Positions 34,109 to 46,539 of a DNA stretch of 64,000 bases are shown one piece after another (the stretch's first letter is position 1; every line of letters starts with the position of its first letter). The notes under the pieces were generated by a model that had not been told where the DNA came from, ran no database searches, and was given only the letters and a program-made list of their open reading frames with translations. Position numbers and translations under genes: made by a program. Source of the stretch: Fusarium oxysporum f. sp. lycopersici 4287 (Eukaryota; Ascomycota; Sordariomycetes; Hypocreales; Nectriaceae); the NCBI RefSeq assembly GCF_000149955.1, contig NC_030988.1, forward strand, positions 4,234,543 through 4,298,542, read 5' to 3'.

Positions 34109-35127
34109 TTTTGGAGATTCTGATGACTCAGAAAACGACGAAGAAGTTCCTGATTTCGTTGATCTATCTCAGGATATTGAGGAGCCCGAGCTGCCGCCGC
34201 TTCCAACGCCGCTGCCCTCCTTCGAGACCAATTATTCCTCCACATATCACAGAATCATGAATACATTACACCCCCAAAGGCACACTCAATAAGAGATCAT
34301 CATCCCTTTCCCCGTTGGGTCGGAGGCAGGATCAGAAGTAAAGGCATCATGGGGCAGGGAAACGCAGCCAGACGGCCCCGCGGTTCAATCCGCACACTTC
34401 CGGCCGCAACACCACGAAAAATATGCCTCACACGATAAATTGCGTTTGGTGATAACTTCAATGCACTTCAATTGATTGACTGTAGCAATTTCGAATTGAT
34501 TGCGATAAAATTGAAAGCTGTGGCCAGAGGTTTCCCGTTTTTCCGACCTATTTCTCACCCATCGGCTGTCCCAGATTTTTATCACTGGCCCAGAATTTTG
34601 CCGCCCACTCTCTGAGTGGGGCTTCCGTTAGGTCAGATCCTCGGGTATTTTTCTTGTCGCTTTCCTGCGCTGGCTCTTCTGAAGTCGGGGTGTGGGGTTG
34701 GTGTGTGATCCAACGATAAAATATGACAAACCTGAGGCATCGGATGTGGTGCTGACTCCTCCTATGAGGTCATGTTGATGCCACGATCATATAAACCCCG
34801 CACAATATCCGTGGGAATTGCAGTTAATCCTCGATCATATGATACGATGACTCGCTTACAGATCAGTGGCGTGATTTCCACCAAAGCAATCATATGATTC
34901 AAGAATGAGTGAAACATAATCTCGGACGAGTATCATAGAGGCAAGCCAAGCGAGAAGGCATCCAAGTCAGCTGTCAGCCAAGCCCAGATATCGGGTTTTG
35001 AGTTAATGGTAGCCACAACGGACTGGGCTAGACAAACCGAACGGCGTTGAATCTCGCAATGTTCCTAACTCAGGATAAAGGGGCGAGTTGTTCACCGGCC
35101 AACACGAGGTCAATCCCTCGCCTTTCA
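34109..35127. other. Intergenic stretch, nothing assigned
   Basis: The acidic plus-strand frame 34074-34292 overlaps the 5' side of the unknown ORF and is not supported. TCAATTGA-like repeats near 34440-34510 may be subterminal transposon sequence. Confidence 0.4.
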
Positions 35128-35135
35128 CCTCAAAG

Positions 35136-35911
35136 CAGGGTTCAAATCCATACCACGAAATCCACATATGGATCCATAATGTGGATCCATATCCATTCCA
35201 TTCCATTCCACGTGGGCTTCAGCATTTCCATATCCACGCCACGAAGCCCCTTCCACATGTTCCACATGTGGAAATCGTGGAATATTTTAGGTGGGGTTCG
35301 AAAATACCTTGATTTCCTTGTGAAATCCCGCATATCCTAAGTACTTTCTATCACCCACAACAACACAACATCGATTTGCCACCCCATTTTCCTCCGTACA
35401 CAATGAGTCCATTCTGGGGGCTTCACTGTTACTCGCGTTACTACCCCAAATCGAAATGGCCACTCCCCATCCTACCAAGTCAACCACATCCGTTCCAGAA
35501 CGAACAGAAGAGGACAATCAACGGCTCTTTCAGCTCTACAAAAGCTGGATCTTGACGGAGAGAGACGGCAAGGCGCGTCTATAGGTATATCGGTTCGGCT
35601 ACGAATATCCAGCATAACAAGAAACAGGAACGTCGGTGGGTGTGTTGCCTTTGCGTCAAGCAACGGCGGATTTTAATGGACCAATGACAAAAACATTGAC
35701 GTCACCGAGGGCGGGCGGGACCCATTAATTACCATTGTTGGACGAAGTAGGTTTCCATTCCACGAATTCCACAATATGGATCCATTTCCATAATGGATCC
35801 ATTTCCATAATGGATCCATTTCCACCCATTCCACATCGAAATTATTAGTCAGCATCCATATCCACGCCATATTCACAAATGTGTCGTGGAGTGTCGTGGA
35901 TTTGAACCCTG
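35136..35911. mobile_element. Nonautonomous hAT element, copy 2
   Basis: 776 bp, same ends and interior as copy 1 at 29868-30626. Its own 8-bp duplication CCTCAAAG lies at 35128-35135 and 35912-35919. The 17-bp length difference comes from one extra CCATAATGGATCCATTT unit near the right end. The right end lies about 30 bp upstream of the ATG of the next gene. Confidence 0.95.
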
Positions 35912-35942
35912 CCTCAAAGCTAAATATTAACACATCATCGTT

Positions 35943-36291
35943 ATGACAACAAGCATTTACAGTGAAGCAGCAGCCTTGCAGGCCTTGATAGAGGGTACGT
36001 CTGTTTTTCCCTGCTAGGTCCCCGAGCTCTAACCCTACAGCGAACCTGCGGGTGTTATACCCCGTGCACCAGATGGAGGTCGTGACATACAAGGGCGACG
36101 ACGGTCAGGTTTTTGCTTGCGTAGTTAGGGTACCAAGTCATCGCAAGTGGTACATGGGAGAGGTGGAGATTTTGCACAAAGGCGAGCCTGGTGATCTGCC
36201 ATGGGGTTTCAAGCACTCTCTGGAGAGTGTTTTCCGTGAAACTCAGGAGCTATTGGGGACTCAATTACAGAGGCTAAGTCTCCGAGGGTGA
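35943..36291 (+). CDS. Small hypothetical protein, two exons
   Basis: Exons 35943-35994 and 36041-36291 (GTACGT donor, CTACAG acceptor) give exactly 100 codons. The protein starts MTTSIYSEAAALQALIE and contains VVTYKGDDGQVFACVVRVP and a GDLPWGFKHSLESVF segment. It is cytosolic-looking, with no signal peptide or membrane segment. I recognise no family. The clean frame across the splice and natural stop support a real gene. A hAT element sits just upstream of the start codon and probably altered its promoter or 5' UTR. Confidence 0.62.
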
Positions 36292-37005
36292 TAAAGCCCG
36301 ATCCTCCGATATATATTTGATATGAAGTTTTTAATATTGTGACAATATAATATGAGGGTGTCCATATTGTCAATATATTACTTTATTGGGTTGTTGGTTC
36401 TGGGGCGAAATTGCCTCGACAGTAGCCAGGCATGCCTTACCCTACACCAGCGACAAGGATGCTTGCTTGGCATGTTATTGGCGAGCGTTCGCCTCAACAC
36501 GCGTCTTTATTGCCAATCAAACATAACATGCGACCACGCGTGTCCTTCACGCGTCAGGGGAGGTACGATTGGTACGGACCAAGTTGGGTTGACCAGTGGT
36601 TGCCTGTCGACATTAGCCATCGTCACCTCTGCCCATTTTCTTCATCACTATCAAGCCTACTGACTAACCGTACCGCCATGCCTCAACAACGCCTCCCTCT
36701 TGTAAAATGGTCACAACGAAGAGAGTCGTCAATTTCAGTCGACTTTTCGGAGTTTTCCAGCCAGCAGTTACATGGCCTAGACGAAAGCCAAACGTCCAAA
36801 TCTCGACCTTGCACAGCCTCTACAACCCAGCGCTCATCATAAATCAATCAAATCAACTTTGAGGTAAAAGTTGATTTGTTTGATGGGGCTTCGGTCCAAA
36901 GTTGATTTGTTTGATTTGATTGGCTCGTCTCAATCAATTGTATGGGAGGCCTATATATTGAGTATGTGAAGGTATTACGCCGGATCCAAAGCCTCAATTA
37001 CCGAC
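36292..37005. other. Flank with hAT-like subterminal repeats
   Basis: Repeats of GTTGATTTGTTTGATT and its complement (36845-36925) look like the subterminal region of the hAT whose transposase fragment follows. No gene supported. Confidence 0.4.
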
Positions 37006-37539
37006 TCAACTGCCCAGCTTTACCCCGCCGTGTCGGACCCAGTTCCTCAGACAATGAACTCGCTCCAGCGTGTCGGCGCCCATTGCGAGCCTTTGCGATG
37101 TTAGTGTCAGCTTGGCTAGGCTGAACTGCCTCTCGCAGTCGGTTGCCATAGCCGGAATGGCAAAGACATCCAAGGCAAAGCTGCTTAGCACCGGGAATGA
37201 AGGCTTGTGGTCCCTCCACCATTGGATTGGCTCTTGCGTATCTTGTGGCTCAAGACGGAGGTATTTGTCCATCTCGCTAACACTGCTGCTCGTTGCAAAT
37301 ACCTTTTTCGTTCTGCTGTTGATCCATTGCGTGTAGTGATCATCCTCTTTACCCCTGTTCGTTAATGATGAAGCAGACTTCGACTGTAAGTCGTCCGTCC
37401 GCTGGTTCGATTGATACCACCGCGCGAAGTAGTCCTTTATGCCCGCCTTCGCATCGCGAACCCAGGCCAATTGCTCCTCAGTGGCCCAAGTAGCCTCCAA
37501 CCAGCTGATGCCGAATCTCGGATGAAGGATGACTGCTGC
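37006..37539 (-). pseudogene. C-terminal fragment of a second hAT transposase family
   Basis: The minus-strand translation contains LAAVILHPRFGISWLEATW and, near the end, the dimerisation motif VFAIPAMATDCERQFSLAKL, typical of hAT transposases but clearly different from the 38373 gene. It is cut off abruptly by the terminal repeat of the hAT element at 37540, so everything upstream of the dimerisation half is missing. Confidence 0.82.
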
Positions 37540-38372
37540 CAGGGTTGAAAGCCACTCCTCCCAATCCACGTAGTGGATCCACTCGTGGATTCCACTGTCC
37601 ACTCCACTAGCAAAACCCCAGTGGATTGGCTAATCCACCGAATCCACTCGGCGATGTCGTGGATGGATTGGGTGGATTTGGGTGGATTAGAAGTGGGGGT
37701 AGTTAAGGGGGCCCATGTATTTTGGCAAAATACCTCTAACAGAGGCTGATGTGCCCCATAACTTTTGCAATATTGCTACCCTATGTCAAAAACACCATGA
37801 AACTTCTGAACAGCGCAATTTTAGAATACATACAATATAGGAAACACTATTCGAATGTCCTATGCTTTCTCATTGGGATGACGTAAGTCTTGATGGATAT
37901 ACTTAAGATTTGCTCCGTGAGTGCATATCATCATGAGGGCCATCAATAGGTGTACATTTTCCTCAACAACATATCCAGCAAATATCAAGCTCGACTGTCC
38001 ATACTTTGGACTTATAATGCAACAATTATACCATTAAATAACTGCCGGCAAGCTGATTAAAAAAACGCGTCCAGATCCCTCAATATCTCAATACTGCGCG
38101 AAAAATTGCAAGCAATACTAATCGCGTCAAGCTCGTGATGTGAAGGATGTTAGGGACTTATCTAATACCCGACCCCAATATGGCACTCGCTACGTGCTCG
38201 TCCACATCAAATTAGCTCAAAGAGCAAGTATCTGAAACATCTGCAGGATAAGGGCATATTGTGCCAACTGGTCGCGTTGGACGCGTCATTCGCGCTGACC
38301 TGACGACCTGTTGTTGACCCATCACCTGCACCATGTTTTGCGATTTCGACATGACAAAGAGATTATTTTATC

Positions 38373-40943
38373 ATGACCTCGCCTGATTCCTGCTTCGACA
38401 TTTCCGACAGCGCCTTCGGGTCCGCTGCCGAATCAACACCCTGCCCGACGCCGTATCCTACCCGTTCAACCTCGACCTCTGTCTCGACTCTGAGGACCTC
38501 TTCCGTAAGCGATGAACAGTACGAACGTACGCTCTGGAGGCATTTCCCAGGCTGGGCGTTCTCTGAGCGAGCCAGGGAGACGCGTTGTTGGGCCTGGCAA
38601 TTTGGATATGACATCCAAAAGGAAGACGCCCGCAGATGGATATGCCGAGCGTGCATTCGCAAGAATAATCCACATCCACGTCATTTCGAAGCTGATGGCA
38701 TTCATAACGCGTACAATCATCTGTTCAACGACCACGGGATCCGCGCTCCGCCTGGAATGACCCAAGGAACTGCTGAAAAGAAGGCGAATTCTAAGGGCAG
38801 AAAGCCTCCGGGGCAGCGGACTCTCGCTGAATCCATGAAGCTCGATCTACACGACCCCCGAGAACAAGCGATTGCGAATGACTTCATCAAACGCTTCGAC
38901 AAGGAACACTTCCGGAGGCTTCTGATCGATTGGATCGTGGCCAAGAATCACTCCTTTTCAATTGCCGAGGAGGCAGAACTCCATGCTATTTTCGATTATT
39001 TGAACCCGTCAGTTTCGGCACGTAAAGCCAATATTACCCACACAACTGTTCGAGAAAAGATCGTTGCCGCGTTTGAACAACACAAGCAGAAGGTGATAGA
39101 GGTCTTGGGCAAGGCGCCTGGCCTTATCCACATCTCCTTCGACGGCTGGCGGTCTGGAAACCGATACGCCCTATATGGCACATGTTGCTTCTTTAGGGAT
39201 GAAAACAACATGCCTTGCAAGATTACGCTTGGGCTCCCTGAAGTTAGCGCCAGGCACACTGGGCCTAATATCGCCGCAGAAATCCTCGATGTAATTGAAT
39301 CGTATCAGATCCAAGACAAGATTGGCTATTTCACGCTTGACAACGCGAAAAACAATGATACCGCCATGGAGATTATTGGTGGAGAGCTCGGCTTCGTTGG
39401 GGCCCGCAGGCGAGGGCGCTGTTTTGGGCATACCTTGAACCTCTCCGCCAAAGCCATTCTATTTGGGCATGATGCTGACGCTTTTGAGCGGCGGATATCA
39501 GGCGTAGGGCCTCTTACCGAAGCAGAACATTTGATTTGGCGCAAGAAGGGGCCAGCAGGCAAACTGCACAATCTTGTGGTAGCTATCCACAGATCTGACT
39601 TGTTGACTGGCATGCTTCGCAACATTCAACAAGAAGCCTTTAACAAGTCATCTGACCCAAAACTCAACGCCAGGAAGCCATTGGATGTTATTTTGGACAA
39701 CGATACGAGATGGCTGTCACAGTTATACATGATACGACGAGCTCTACTACTTCGCGACTATATCGAACGACTCATTGCCCACCATCGAATCGACTTCGAA
39801 CAGCAGAACAAGGCCAAGAGGGGCGGTCCTAAGAAGTCACTCACATTGCCCTTTATTTGCCAGCCAGAGAACCAGCTATCCGACAAGGACTGGGAGGTGG
39901 TCGAAATATTTGCGCAAATACTTAGTTACTACGAAGCCACGATTAAAATGCTAGAAGGCGACGGCCAGATCCGCAAGCGGAAACGTGGGTGGACTGGGTC
40001 ATATGGCAATATTTGGGACGTTATTCAAGGCTTTGAATTTCTTCTCGAACAACTTGAACGTTTTAAGGACATCGCGAAGGACTTCCCTGATACTGAACAC
40101 TTCAGGATCAACATCAATTTGGGCTGGCAGAAGTTGAATGAGTACTATGAGATATTGAGCGAGACGCCCATCTACTACACTGGCCTAGCGCTCCATCCGG
40201 CATACTGATGGAAATGGTTTGAACGCAACTGGACTGATCGCCCTGAGTGGATTGACGAGGCGAAAAACATGGTTCACGATGTCTGGCGTTTTGAGTATCG
40301 GGAGGCCACGTTGCCTGGACAGGAGCCGTCAGCCGTTGAGCCAGTTCCCAAGCAGCGGAAGACTTCGGACAATCCGTTTCGGGAATACCTTAAACGAAAC
40401 CGCTACACAGCGCCAGAAGCAGGTCATGATGGCCTCGCGCCAGGCGAAGACGAATACCTGCATTGGATTACGCACTGCGAAAGTGGTGATGGCTCCATCA
40501 ACGATCCTCTCGCTTACTGGCACGAGAAGCGATTCAAGTATCCAAACTTATCGCGAATGGCGCTTGATTTTCTCACGATACAACCAATGTCTGCTGAGTG
40601 TGAGCGTCTTTTCTCAGCAGCAGGTCGGATGGTGAACCCTCTGCGCTACCAACTTGAAGCCCAGATTATCGGGATGTGCCAGGTATTGCGTTCATGGCTG
40701 AGGGCGGGTATTATTCATGAATTAGATCCCTTCTTTATCTCGGTAGACGAAGAAAAAGTCGACCTCGAATTAGCTCAGATCAACAGCTTGAAGGATGGGC
40801 AACAAAGTGGCTCACTCAGGTGGTGGGCGTTCAAGACGAGATGGGAGCCCGTTGGGGATAAGGTCTCACTCGGAAGTTGGAATAAGGGACCTACGTGGGC
40901 AAAGGCTTCGGGAATAGCGTCACCATCATGGCATCAAGAATAG
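38373..40943 (+). CDS. hAT transposase, one in-frame TGA
   Basis: From ATG 38373 the frame runs 611 codons to TGA at 40206-40208, then continues in the same frame to 40943 (about 856 codons in all). In order: a BED-type zinc region (WICRACIRK ... YNHLFNDHG), an RNase H-like core with SFDGW and FTLDNAKNND, the DNDTRW block, and the C-terminal dimerisation domain (LSRMALDFLTIQPMSAECER). The TGA sits where hAT proteins have a run like HPAYxWKWF, so it is a point nonsense mutation. The element at 9909-11353 is a deleted relative. Confidence 0.9.
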
Positions 40944-40951
40944 AGGCACTT

Positions 40952-40998
40952 GCCAATCCACCCAATCCACCCAATCCACCCAATCCACCCAATCCACC
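40952..40998 (+). repeat. 9-bp tandem repeat (CCAATCCAC)n
   Basis: About five head-to-tail copies of CCAATCCAC in the right subterminal region of the hAT. Similar GTGGATT words lie near the left end; these are typical transposase-binding repeats of hAT elements. Confidence 0.85.
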
Positions 40999-41100
40999 AT
41001 AGCTTCCAGTGGATCCACTATACTGAGATATTCAGTGGATTATGATCTACCCACTCCACTTGAGCTGCTAGTGGATTGAGTGGAGTGGCTTTCAACCCTG

Positions 41101-41549
41101 GGCACAGGGCTCATTCGCGGATTCTGTCAGCGGCAAGTTCTGGCCTTGTGCGCAGTGGCCTTTCACCGCGGCCGAAACGTACGATGGCGGCTTCGACCAA
41201 ATCAATACTAAGAACCCCATCCTTCTTGTGAATGGTAAATTGGATCCTGTCACGCCTCTGAGTGGTGCTTGGGACGTATCTTCGCGCTTCAATGGAAGCA
41301 GACTTCTAGTCCACGAGGGTGCCGGTGTAAGTTTAAAACTCCCGCTCTTCCTGTTCTTAACCTAACACCATATAGCATGGGTTTCAGAAAAGCGTATCTA
41401 AGTGCACAAATAAGGTTGTACAGAGATATTTCGAGACGGACGAGTTCCCGAAGCTTGGCATGGTTTGCAAAGCCGATAGAAATTCTTTTGAACAAGCTAT
41501 TAGTGATGCTGATGCAAAAGTCTTTCGGGAAATGCCTGGCGAAGAATGA
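41101..41549 (+). pseudogene. 3' fragment of a TAP-type alpha/beta hydrolase
   Basis: Exons 41101-41326 and 41376-41549 (GTAAGT donor, TATAG acceptor). The translation includes FWPCAQWPFTAAE, PILLVNGKLDPVTPLSGA and GAG joined to HGFQKS across the intron. This is the C-terminal domain of secreted tripeptidyl-aminopeptidase-like hydrolases (family S33), with the catalytic Asp (KLDPVTP) and His (GAGHG). The 5' part with the nucleophile Ser is missing: the right end of the hAT abuts the fragment, and no matching sequence lies on the other side. Confidence 0.85.
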
Positions 41550-44500
41550 GGAGGTTTTTGTAATCGGTTTCGAACGTTCGGAAATATCATCATGCTATGA
41601 TATGTTAGGACTGTGAAATAATTCGAGGAAACGATTGTTGATGACTTTTGTAGGACAGATGTCTTTCATACTTCTTCTTGTTCTTATGTATGTCAACTTC
41701 TTCACCTACTTACTGTTGACCACATTTGTGTTCTCATTTCAAATTGTCAACCTGAAATCACTGTTAGATAATCAAGTAATGAAGCTAATACGTCTTTCCA
41801 CTTCATAGTACACGACAAATAATAACAACGTGAGCAATGACTTCCTAATTACCGGCACCGGCCACCTTCGGTAAACGAACAGACAACACTGGCACCTAAT
41901 TAATATCCGAGATATGGTAGTAGTCGATAAGTGCTATTCGAGGCACAAGGCTACTACGGGTTGACGTTGAGAAGTCAACCTTCAGAGTCATGTAGCTCGG
42001 ATTATGGCAGGGAATCTCGACGTTGATGGATATTACTCAGAACTAACCCGAGCATCCCGATCATAATCAATCTACATACTATAGGTGTCCTGTTATGAGT
42101 GGTTTATGGCCAAGCTACATCCTTTACTGCAGGGCGGCCGCATAACGCTCGGTCACAACGTGTTTAATGCTCAGGTTTGCCAATTTCTTGAGATGGCCTA
42201 TTATGTCGTTCAGCCAATAGCGATCAACCATGAGGTACATATTATGAATGTACATCATTCTATTAAAATTCTAGTGCCCTCTTAGCCCCGATGAGGGGAA
42301 TTAATGTATTTGTCATTCAGCCGTTATGCATAAATTGCTCATTACCGTCGTGCTAACTCGCGGAGCACCGAGATTATTCTAGCCTAATCAGCTCGATTAA
42401 AGCACAAGCAGTTTTGTCTCTGATATGCTGATCCATCATGATTACCATCTGCCTTATGACCTACCTACTCGTTTTGCGAGATGAGAGTGGCGCCCAAGAG
42501 CAGACGGCTCTTTGGATATTACTTGGCGCAGTTGAATACGATGCCGGAAAACATGACGCAAGAACAAAAAATTACTAATTGTATCGAATTCATGGATGTA
42601 TTTATCGCAGAAGTTTCTTAACTAATGTAATAAATACCCCCACGCCCAACCTGGCCTTCTTGTATCTTTCAATTTCCTCAATGTCCCATTGATGAACCCA
42701 AGCATAGCATCAGTATCATCAACATTTGAGTTTAGCCCAGCCATTGATCTGGACATTCCTCCTTTGTCTTCCAATCTGTTTAGAGCCTGGTGCAGCTGTC
42801 CTAGGATTAAAATGAGGCCGTATAAGGTGGGTAGCCTGTTACGAGGCTCAGAAATCCTGCAGACATAACTATTCTTCTCCGTGCCTGTTAATGTCTTTTG
42901 GAATGACCCAGCGCCATCTATTGCTTTTTTTCCAAGCTCTCTCCTATCAAAGGCCTCGGAGCAGGTCCCCGTTCAGGAGCCAAAGCTTTGTGGCGACGAA
43001 TTGCGGGGTCGCTCGCTTTGACTTTTAACTAACGTATTATTCGCCACGGATTGTGGCCTTAAAATTTCAGATACTTGCAAAATATCAAGCATACCAGCAT
43101 CCTTTGCGTCTAACAACATGTAGGATGCGCCCACCTGCAGGAGAGTAGAGCTGGCACCTCAACCGCTCATCGCAACTCGTGCAGCCTACAGTCTGTCGCC
43201 TGATGACTTCCTTTAGCCCGGAGGTATCAATGATGAATCATTAACTGCTGATAGCCGTTCAACCATTCCTATTCTGGTATAGAGAATCTTAGCTAGTGTG
43301 GCATGTAAAGCCATATGTAACATCGCGCAACCGAGGAATCCCTTTGTATGTGTTTCTGTCTACGCCACGAGTCTCTTCCTCTCCACTGTGCGATTTTTCT
43401 TTCTTACTCGGCTTTTACATGTGTACAAGCTAAGAATTTCATTATCCGGGGTGATTGAGTTTGTGGAGCGTACCCGCGGCCGGTCAACAGCTTATGGTCC
43501 TCTTGATACAGACCCAGATGCCCCGTCGGTGTCTCGCTCACTGCAGGCGGGTTCTAGAGGAATAAAATTAAGAATGCTTCAGGGGCCTAAACAATGCGTG
43601 GGCATGACATTGAGTTGCCTTGCTTTACTTTGACTCTATACAATATGATATAATATGATATAATATACCAAAGATTGACGATACATTTGGAACAAAGCAG
43701 TACTAGTAGCACATAACGGGAAGACGCAACAATCCATTTCTCTTGGGCTTAGCAAGCCCTGCTGAAGATAATCAAGTTATGCTACCTTGGTTAAACGAGG
43801 CAAGAGAAAGCAGGCTGGCTACTATCGTAACTATTGTCTGCAGGTGGTTGAAAAGGGACCAAGATGTGCTAATTTTCTACGTCAGTCCCTTGGTCAGCCT
43901 CTTCTCATGATTCCCATTTTTAACTTATCCGTATTAGATCAACAGCAGTCTTGATAGTCTTTTTCCAGGACAGTTTTGGAAGTAGGATAGTACCAGTTAA
44001 CCCTTTTGGACCCTTCCTCTATGTCTTTCTTTGGTACATGAAAGATTCTTTGAACGCAGAATCCAGGGACGCTTAGACGTTCGTCATGATGATGACGAGC
44101 TTTGTTAATGCTGATTACCTTAACCCTATAACGCGAGAATGTCTTCAGTATACAAAGCAAATGGCACATGTATAAATCAGTGTCAGAACACCTCGATCCT
44201 CAGATTTTCCCAGTGATACCAAGATCGCATCTCGACATCACATACCATTATCTCCGTAATGGCACAGCGACAATTATACTGACACCAACCACTTGTAAAA
44301 TCTCCACTGCACCTTCAACTCCGCTCGTTCGAAGTTATCGTCAAGATTGTGGTCAGACCTACGATATCGGTCTTGACTAAACAATGAACCTGTTTTTCAG
44401 AGAAAACTGTCCGTGTTTCTGGCTTAAGCCTGGGGCAACTTGACAGCCGGTGGGTACTCATTTCCCTTGACTTCATACGATATATTCGATCGGATTCGGT

Positions 44501-46539
44501 CAGGTTCGCTTGGTGTGTCTTGTGATACATATGCATGATGTCCGTTCAGTAATTTTCTGCCGATAAAATGTTCGGGGTCCAGGATGCAAGCTCATGATTC
44601 TAAGAAAAGAGGCCTTGGGCTGTGACCCTTCTCACAGTAAAGTTCATTCCACCCTTGCTGCCCCCTACTATAAGAAAGTAAAGAATGACTTATAGGTTTT
44701 TATTAGCTTGCCCGGTTCAGGAAACAACATATTGTTAAAAACAGCAGGTTTGGTTTGTCACCTATCATCTCGAGTGGGCTAGAAATCATGTCATCCCTAC
44801 TCATGCACCAACAAATCTTAGGATATTCATGCAAGTCCAAATATTTTATTGATAACAGTTCTAATATTCTGGGGCGTAAACTGGCCGTTGTTGAGACTGG
44901 CCAATCTAACTCACTATCCTAACTTTCTGTCTCTATGTATTCTATAGGTGAATGGATGGTTTCTCAGTTGAGCTGCATCATTGAAGCTATGCTTGAAATC
45001 AATCACCTCCTGTGGCTTCACTTAAGCTTTAGCTTTTACTTTGGACTGCGAGACGTAGTGTACAGTATTCATTAAAACAAGCTTCCGCCGTTGCCGCCGA
45101 CCTATCACACTTTAACAGTCGTAGTCATACCCATAAAATAGGGAATGGGCTAGAGCTGCGGGGTATGCAAGCGTACCGTCACCTCGGAATCACTAATATT
45201 TGAACCTAAGACAACAGACAGATAGCCCAAAAAGCTGGCCTAATGCAAGATTGCAGGAGGCAGCGCCCGCCAAGGTCCACTAGGCTCGGCAGTTCAAGAG
45301 GGACGCCACTGAAACTGTCGTCATTGTTGGTCAAGTGGCTGACGATGCTGAAGCAGCCAAAATCAGCTTAGTGATGTAAGCCTAGGTGGACACAGCTTTT
45401 CGCACCCTTGATGAGGTTTGAGTTAGCCTGTCGTTCGGAATCCATGCTTTGGCAGATCTATGAACAAAGTGTCGTTTGGTACACAGGTATGTAGGAAATA
45501 GCTTCCGAGCTCCCCACTGTTTGCCACTAGCTACCGAAGTCGTTCGTTTGGTGTTGCTAGGAAGCTGACGCCTTCTCAGATGATCAAGGGCATAGAGCGA
45601 GCTCTCCATATTCCTTGATCACCAAACGAGTCAAGTCTAGAGTAATTTGTCGAGATCGAGGATATGACTGTGAGGATCCTATACGTCATAGATCGCCACG
45701 CGGCGTGAGGCAAAGTCGCGAAGGCGAAATCACTTCCACCCGGTTCGGCCATTGAACACTGGTGGAGCTGGTCCGTTGTAGGCCAGGCGTTCCGAATGAG
45801 AAATATAGAGTTGTCAAATATCTTGATTGACAGGAAATAAAATGCAACGGCAGTGACATACTCTCCAAGGTCAAGCTTTGCGCCATGTCGGCATATTCAT
45901 ATTTGGAAGGACTTGGTGTTGATGGCCTGCAACGCGACTTTCTTTCGTATCTCTTAGCACCTTCTAGCTATTAACCACCATATCATATACTCTTCCAAGT
46001 TACCAGAAACCTGGATAGTGATGCATCCACTTGGTGAGCTGTAGCCTTACCGTAGGCAAGGAGGCTTGGTGTGACTAAGTGTAACGGGAGCTTGACGAGC
46101 AGATACTGCTATATTTGGAGAAACCCGGAACTCGTAGCTCTGCCAGAAGAGCTTAGTTACATACTAGAATATACTGTAAGATGCAAGTGGACCCAGCGAG
46201 TCATGAAACTCCGTGAGATGTCGGAACTATAGCCAGCTAATATCGATTCGGACCATCTAATTCGACCATTCGATCCCGTCAGGCTTGCTGCTGCCCAAGC
46301 ATGGTTGCTAAATCGACCACATTGACTTGAGCTGGGCTGCAAACTCAGGCCGCAGGTAGTAAGTCCAACCCTTCTTACCTTCACATGTCATTCCAACAAC
46401 ATGGCAAATGTATCAGTGACATGCCATACGCCAACCTGTTACCCCGCTTCCTTGATTGTGTCAAGAATTTGCCTTCAAGGAGATTGTGCACGCCAATGCC
46501 TTGGTTAGCAGCGAAAGAAGTGAACACAGAGGCCTTGCC
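41550..46539. other. Five-kilobase gene-poor region
   Basis: No supported gene on either strand. Short frames (43298-43633, 43939-44169, 45382-45609) show no domains. A few protein-like words near 45290-45370 may be relics. Confidence 0.5.

Larger units (their letters stand above)
37540..41100 (+). mobile_element. hAT transposon with near-complete transposase
   Basis: 3561 bp with matching ends CAGGGTTGAAAGCCACTCC (left) and its complement (right). Subterminal GTGGATT/AATCCAC repeats are abundant. The 8 bp outside each end differ (ACTGCTGC left, GGCACAGG right), so there is no target duplication and the two flanks belong to unrelated genes. The encoded transposase is intact except for one TGA. 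Confidence 0.88.
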
